From contig JAIPGJ010000008.1 in NCBI GenBank assembly GCA_021736185.1, positions 1-46,236 on the forward strand: a stretch of 46,236 bases of DNA. The letters run 5' to 3'. The notes under the pieces were generated by a model. It made no database searches, was not told the DNA's origin, and saw nothing but the letters and a program-made list of their open reading frames with translations. The translations under genes were made by a program, and so were the position numbers. This DNA comes from Fidelibacterota bacterium. Its GTDB lineage: Bacteria; Fidelibacterota; UBA8477; JABMPR01. Positions 42,507 to 46,236 of this stretch are shown here, one piece after another. Within the stretch, counting starts at the first letter, position 1, and every line of letters begins with the position of its first letter.

Positions 42507-43064
42507 TTATTTTGCATCATGCTGCTGCCAGGTGGTTGCTAATATTCCGTAAGCGGCCAGGTCAACAAAGTGATCCCACTTGAGTGCATGTTGCTTGAGA
42601 ACTCCCTCTTGATCCATGCCGATCTTTTGCATGACGCGTCCCGATGCTGGATTGCGAGTCATATGGGTGGCGTAAATCTTGTTCAGCTGTAACTCCTCAA
42701 AACCATATCTGAGAATAGCCTGGGCTGCTTCAGTGGCATAGCCTCTGCCCCAGAAGGGATGACCTACCCAATAGCCCAGTTCTGCACGGTTAAATCGTTT
42801 GGTGATCATCAGTCCAATGGCTCCCACCAAATTGCCTGATTGCACATCAACCATCGCGAAAACAACAGCATCTCCTGTATTAAAATCCTGCTGGTGGCTG
42901 GCTATCCAGTCTTCAGCCATACCATCCAGATAGGGATGAGGAATGTTCAGGGTCATTTTAGCAACCTCAATGCTACCGGCTAGCAGCTGAACCTCTGGAG
43001 CATCAGCAGGCTGGAAACCACGAAGGAGCAGGCGCTTGGTTAATATTTCAGGATAATTTCCCAT
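42507..43064 (-). CDS. GNAT acetyltransferase, RimJ/RimL-like
   Basis: A 185-residue acetyltransferase. It starts with TKRLLLRGFQPADAPEV, the hallmark of the RimJ/RimL-like branch, and has the acetyl-CoA loop WVGHPFWGRGYATEAAQA and NPASGRVMQKIGMDQEGVL. Such proteins acetylate N-termini of ribosomal proteins or other amines; the substrate here is unknown. It is six bases from the flavoprotein gene and 50 after the phosphohexomutase gene. Confidence 0.92.
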   Translation of the reverse strand: MGNYPEILTKRLLLRGFQPADAPEVQLLAGSIEVAKMTLNIPHPYLDGMAEDWIASHQQDFNTGDAVVFAMVDVQSGNLVGAIGLMITKRFNRAELGYWVGHPFWGRGYATEAAQAILRYGFEELQLNKIYATHMTRNPASGRVMQKIGMDQEGVLKQHALKWDHFVDLAAYGILATTWQQHDAK

Positions 43065-43114
43065 GGCAATGATGCTCTCCGGAAGTATTCATCCCATTGA
43101 GGAGCACTCAAAAT

Positions 43115-44482
43115 CTATAACAAAGCCTGTATCTCAGTCTTAAACTCATTTACCAGCGAGGCTGCAACCGTTCTGCTTGATCCTTCTGCAAAAATCCTGA
43201 CGATAGGTTCAGTGTTGGAAGCGCGGAAATGCACCCAGCGATCCTTCCAACTGATTTTTACTCCATCTTCAAGGTTTGGCACAAGGCTGGCGTATTTTTC
43301 AGCCAAAGCCTGGAGGATAGCGCTTGGCTCGTAGCCTTGCACATTGATTTTATCCTTCACCATCTCATAACGTGGAAGATCGTCTGCAATCTCGCGAATC
43401 GTTTGCTTTGTTTCAGCCATGAGCGAAAGAATCAGGCCGGAAGCCACCAGGGAATCCCGTCCCAGATGGGATTCAGCCAGAATGACACCCCCGTTGCCTT
43501 CCCCTCCAATAAGTGTTGGCTGTTGCTGCATTTTCCGGGCAACATGAATTTCACCTACTGGTGTTCTTAACACTTGGCGACCATATCGCGCAGCCAATTC
43601 ATCCAGAGCCATGGTTGTGCTTAAATTAGTTACCAGCGGGCGAAGATCGTCCTCGGCGGCATGGCGTAAGGCGTGGTAAGCAGCCAACACCAGTGTGTAT
43701 TCCTCTACCAGGGGATTCCCAAGGGCATCTATAACGGCAAGTCGATCAGCATCCGGATCCGTTGCGATGCCAAGGTCAGCTCCCACGCGGCTCACCGTAC
43801 TTCTCAATTCCATGAGATTCTCTGGCAATGGCTCAGGGGTATGAACAAAATTTCCATCATTATTACAATTGATGGGAAAAACTTCGCAGCCCAGTCGTTC
43901 CAGAAAGGCCGGTAAGGCTTCTGACCCGGCACCATTGATGGCATCGATGACCACCTTGGGGTGCATTTTACGAATGGCCTCCACGTTGACCAGATCCAGA
44001 GCCATGACATTGGCGATATGCCGCTCAATTCGATCATCTAATTTCGTGACCGAACCACGCAAGTTGGAATGGAGTGGACCGGCGGCTTTCACGTCCTGCA
44101 ATTCGATTTGAAGCTGCTTATGTTCTTCAGAATCCAGAAAAAGACCCTGATCACCTACAAATTTAAGGGCATTCCATTCGATGGGATTGTGGCTGGCTGT
44201 AACAATAATACCTCCCTTGGCATGCAGGTCTTTCACCATGAGCTGTGCTGTAGGTGTGGGGCAAATTCCACAATCAATGATTTCGCAACCCATTTTCCTT
44301 AAAGTATTTTCAACCACACCCTTGAACATCTCCCCTGAAGGTCGACTGTCTTGTGCGATGACAATTCGTCCCTTGTTCATGAGTTGGGCAAAAGCTCTGG
44401 TATAAACTTCCACGACCTCTTCGTCAAACCCGTCATTGATGAGTCCACGTACTCCTGAGATCCCTGAAATTAAAATTGGCAT
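43115..44482 (-). CDS. Phosphohexomutase (GlmM/ManB family)
   Basis: A 455-residue alpha-D-phosphohexomutase. Catalytic Ser97 lies in VTASHNPIEWNALKF, the Mg site is DPDADRLAV, the sugar-selecting loop is GGEGNGGVI and the phosphate-binding loop near the end is FRASNTEPIVRI. GlmM makes glucosamine-1-phosphate for peptidoglycan and LPS; phosphomannomutase/phosphoglucomutase are alternatives. The GEGNGG loop differs from GEQSGH of bacterial GlmM and from GEMSGH of PMM/PGM and is of the kind seen in archaeal and some FCB enzymes, so I give no gene symbol. The GNAT gene at 44509 lies upstream by 26 bases. Confidence 0.93.
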   Translation of the reverse strand: MPILISGISGVRGLINDGFDEEVVEVYTRAFAQLMNKGRIVIAQDSRPSGEMFKGVVENTLRKMGCEIIDCGICPTPTAQLMVKDLHAKGGIIVTASHNPIEWNALKFVGDQGLFLDSEEHKQLQIELQDVKAAGPLHSNLRGSVTKLDDRIERHIANVMALDLVNVEAIRKMHPKVVIDAINGAGSEALPAFLERLGCEVFPINCNNDGNFVHTPEPLPENLMELRSTVSRVGADLGIATDPDADRLAVIDALGNPLVEEYTLVLAAYHALRHAAEDDLRPLVTNLSTTMALDELAARYGRQVLRTPVGEIHVARKMQQQPTLIGGEGNGGVILAESHLGRDSLVASGLILSLMAETKQTIREIADDLPRYEMVKDKINVQGYEPSAILQALAEKYASLVPNLEDGVKISWKDRWVHFRASNTEPIVRIFAEGSSRTVAASLVNEFKTEIQALL

Positions 44483-44508
44483 GTTTCCTCCTGAGGGCTA
44501 GGGCTGAA

Positions 44509-45003
44509 TTATATCAGCTTGTACCCGTATAAATGTTCAATTATAGTCTTACCAATAGTAAAGGGTTTGCTTTCCTCGAACACAAATCCCTGACGATGAT
44601 ACCATTCAATAGCTGGCAGGTTATCAACCATCACACCTAACCATACTCGATCGACTTTATAATTCCTGGCAATGTTGATTCCGTATTCCATCATAAGTTT
44701 CCCCAGCTTCAATTTCTGATATGCTGGTAAGACATAGAGCGAAGTAATAAAAAACTGCAGGTCCTGCTGGTTCCAATAAGTTTTGCTATAACCAACAATG
44801 GATTGGTCTACCACAGCTACACACCCGTCAACGACCTTTGAATCATAGAGATTCTGAAGTTTTTGCAGGGCATAATAGGAATCATGGAATTCCTGCCGAT
44901 CTTCTTCTGGCACAAACGATCCGTAAGCATCAGCCCAGGTATCCCAGGCAACCTGTTGAATAGAGGGTAAATCGGATCGACGCCAGTGACGTACTTCCAT
45001 CAT
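44509..45003 (-). CDS. GNAT acetyltransferase
   Basis: A 164-residue acetyltransferase of the GNAT fold. The acetyl-CoA loop region is FFITSLYVLPAYQKLKLGKLMM and the C-terminal part has NLPAIEWYHRQGFVFEE. The glycine-rich loop is weaker than usual (QKLKLG for QxxGxG). Substrate unknown. Two ATGs in a row occur at the start (45003 and 45000); the first overlaps the stop of the DUF423 gene by one base (TAATG), so the pair is translationally coupled. Confidence 0.88.
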   Translation of the reverse strand: MMEVRHWRRSDLPSIQQVAWDTWADAYGSFVPEEDRQEFHDSYYALQKLQNLYDSKVVDGCVAVVDQSIVGYSKTYWNQQDLQFFITSLYVLPAYQKLKLGKLMMEYGINIARNYKVDRVWLGVMVDNLPAIEWYHRQGFVFEESKPFTIGKTIIEHLYGYKLI

Positions 45004-45386
45004 TATCTATATGCAGCCTTAAAGAGGGCGTATGCCAACCACGACCAGCCGATGATAAAAGCAACACCGCCAATGGGTGTAATGGCTCCAAAATATTTTT
45101 TACCACTGAGAGCCAGAATATAAAGACTTCCAGAAAACAGCAAAATACCCAGGATGATCAGGTAGCCTGTAATATTCAAGTCTTTGGGAGATAGGTAGCT
45201 TGAGAGACTAGGCAAGATGAGGAGCAGGAGGGCATGAAGTGCTTGATAGAAAACTGCCTTATCCCAGATGCCCTGGCTGTAGCTGTCTAAAATATTTTTT
45301 AAAGCATGTGCTCCAAAAGCACCCAGAGCAACCGTCAGGATTCCAAAAACGGCCCCAACAAAGGCAAAGGCTGTTGCTGACATCAT
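45003..45386 (-). CDS. DUF423 family membrane protein (YgdD-like)
   Basis: A 127-residue inner-membrane protein with four helices. It has the DUF423 pattern: FGILTVALGAFGAHALK at the start, then WDKAVFYQALHALLLL, GILLFSGSLYILALSG and ITPIGGVAFIIGW near the end. Function of the family is unknown. Its start overlaps the GT2 gene stop by four bases and its stop touches the GNAT gene start, so the three genes are coupled in order GT2, DUF423, GNAT. Confidence 0.93.
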   Translation of the reverse strand: MMSATAFAFVGAVFGILTVALGAFGAHALKNILDSYSQGIWDKAVFYQALHALLLLILPSLSSYLSPKDLNITGYLIILGILLFSGSLYILALSGKKYFGAITPIGGVAFIIGWSWLAYALFKAAYR

Positions 45387-46236
45387 TGTTCCAAATCCCT
45401 GACTCGCTTACGCCCGCGTAAAAAATATTGGAAAAAGATGGAGCCACCATACATCTTTCGTAACGTAACTGCAACCGACTGGGAGTTCCTTTTTTTACCT
45501 GCTTCCTGGTGCTTCTTAATGAGCAAAAATGGATGCGTAAAATTCCAAGCGAAGGCCATGACAATCGCAGCCATCCGCTTCCAGTCACGAATCAGTGCCG
45601 AGAACACAAAGGCAACTCCCTCAAGTGCAATTCGGGCAGGTAAAATGGCGGCGAGATAGGCAAAAGGATAGTTTTTGACAATCATCATCAAGTTATTACG
45701 GTGATTCAAATATTTTTTCTGGTACCGATCGGGTGGCAGGGTCCAGCCCGAGTGATGATATATTCTGGATTTGGGGGCATTCACAACCCTCCAGCCAGCA
45801 TTGTGGAAGCGCCAGCACAGATCAATTTCCTCCATGTGGGCAAAAAAGTCTTCATCAAACAATCCCACATCCTGGACGGCTGCACCACGGATGAGGAGCG
45901 CCGTTCCACTGGCCCAAAAAATATCTCGTGGGCTATCGTAATATCCATCATCTTTCTCAGTCGTCGTAAATATTCTACCCAGGGCATAAGGAAAAGCCAA
46001 AATGTCCAGCAGACCGCCCACCCCTCCTGCATAGTCAAAGATCTCCGGGTTTTGGGCTGACATAATTTTAGGTTGAACCGCTGCAATCCTGGCGTCTGAT
46101 TCCATGCGCTCAACCAGAGGTGCGATCCAATCCGGGTCGTGGGTGGTATCATTATTCAAAATGAGATATAGCTCGGATTTAATTTCTCTCAAACCAGTAT
46201 TACAACCACCAGCAAATCCAAGGTTCTCAGAATTCT
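45383..46236 (-). CDS. Family 2 glycosyltransferase, N-terminus cut by window edge
   Basis: The last 284 codons of a GT2-family (GT-A fold) glycosyltransferase. The frame is open to the window edge, and the residues at the edge (ENLGFAGGCNTG) are the classic rhamnosyltransferase-like motif, so the true start lies beyond 46236. Further motifs are LNNDTTHDPDWIAPL (metal-binding region), ASGTALLIRG, FDEDFFAHMEEIDLCWRF (catalytic ED region) and a membrane-associated C-terminal part of about 80 residues. It uses a nucleotide-sugar donor to build an envelope glycan; donor and acceptor are unknown. Confidence 0.93.
   Translation of the reverse strand, partial: NSENLGFAGGCNTGLREIKSELYLILNNDTTHDPDWIAPLVERMESDARIAAVQPKIMSAQNPEIFDYAGGVGGLLDILAFPYALGRIFTTTEKDDGYYDSPRDIFWASGTALLIRGAAVQDVGLFDEDFFAHMEEIDLCWRFHNAGWRVVNAPKSRIYHHSGWTLPPDRYQKKYLNHRNNLMMIVKNYPFAYLAAILPARIALEGVAFVFSALIRDWKRMAAIVMAFAWNFTHPFLLIKKHQEAGKKRNSQSVAVTLRKMYGGSIFFQYFLRGRKRVRDLEQ

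Overview
The window looks like a chromosomal segment of a diderm bacterium of moderate G+C content, most likely in the wider FCB group (Bacteroidota, Calditrichota or Marinimicrobia-like lineages). The reasons are several lipoproteins with lipoboxes, a WaaA/KdtA-type lipid A glycosyltransferase, a NagB plus PIG-L-like fusion as in Bacteroidota, a PNGase F-like secreted protein, and the small families DUF4180, DUF4199 and DUF4416. The assignment rests on family recognition only. I see no rRNA, tRNA, IS element, prophage or CRISPR array. Both ends cut genes: transketolase at the left, a family 2 glycosyltransferase at the right.

Region 1 (1-8384, all minus strand) is a dense run read right to left: DUF4180, DUF819 membrane protein, uridine kinase, GNAT, divergent polysaccharide deacetylase, a PdxJ-like barrel without its catalytic residues, AnsII-type L-asparaginase, dCMP deaminase, a penicillin-binding/beta-lactamase-fold lipoprotein and transketolase. 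Region 2 (8496-12194) has a NAT-like acyltransferase plus DUF4416 pair facing a large NagB/PIG-L fusion.

Region 3 (12376-21233, mostly plus strand) is the most interesting part. It is an envelope-decoration island in which nearly every gene makes or uses a CTP-activated donor: IspD/TarI-like cytidylyltransferase and TagB/TagF-like transferase; LicC-like cytidylyltransferase and LicD-like transferase; a GT29-like sialyltransferase; then NeuA, NeuB, a KdsC-fold phosphatase and a WaaA-like transferase. The phosphatase carries the Glu/Lys pair I recall from the Bacteroides KDN-9-phosphate phosphatase rather than the KdsC residues. The WaaA-like protein overlaps it by 4 bases and has lost the usual Glu-Thr-Glu motif. 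A testable reading is that a nine-carbon sugar acid (KDN or a sialic acid), rather than Kdo, is built here and put on lipid A.

Region 4 (21207-35999, minus strand) holds a PNGase F-like protein, thiol peroxidase, two adjacent DEAD-box RNA helicases (RhlE, DeaD/CsdA), an amidase / alpha-beta hydrolase / SRPBCC run, PEP carboxylase, a VOC / DUF4199 / unknown membrane protein operon behind a promoter with an operator-like palindrome, and a winged-helix iron-sulfur protein. Region 5 (36341-40619, plus strand) has CTP synthase, RadC, a lipoprotein that is a collinear copy of the RadC catalytic domain without the metal-binding histidines, and a diheme cytochrome c. Region 6 (40629-46236, minus strand) has a PlsC-like acyltransferase, an HI0933/BaiN-like flavoprotein, two GNATs, a phosphohexomutase, DUF423 and a partial GT2.
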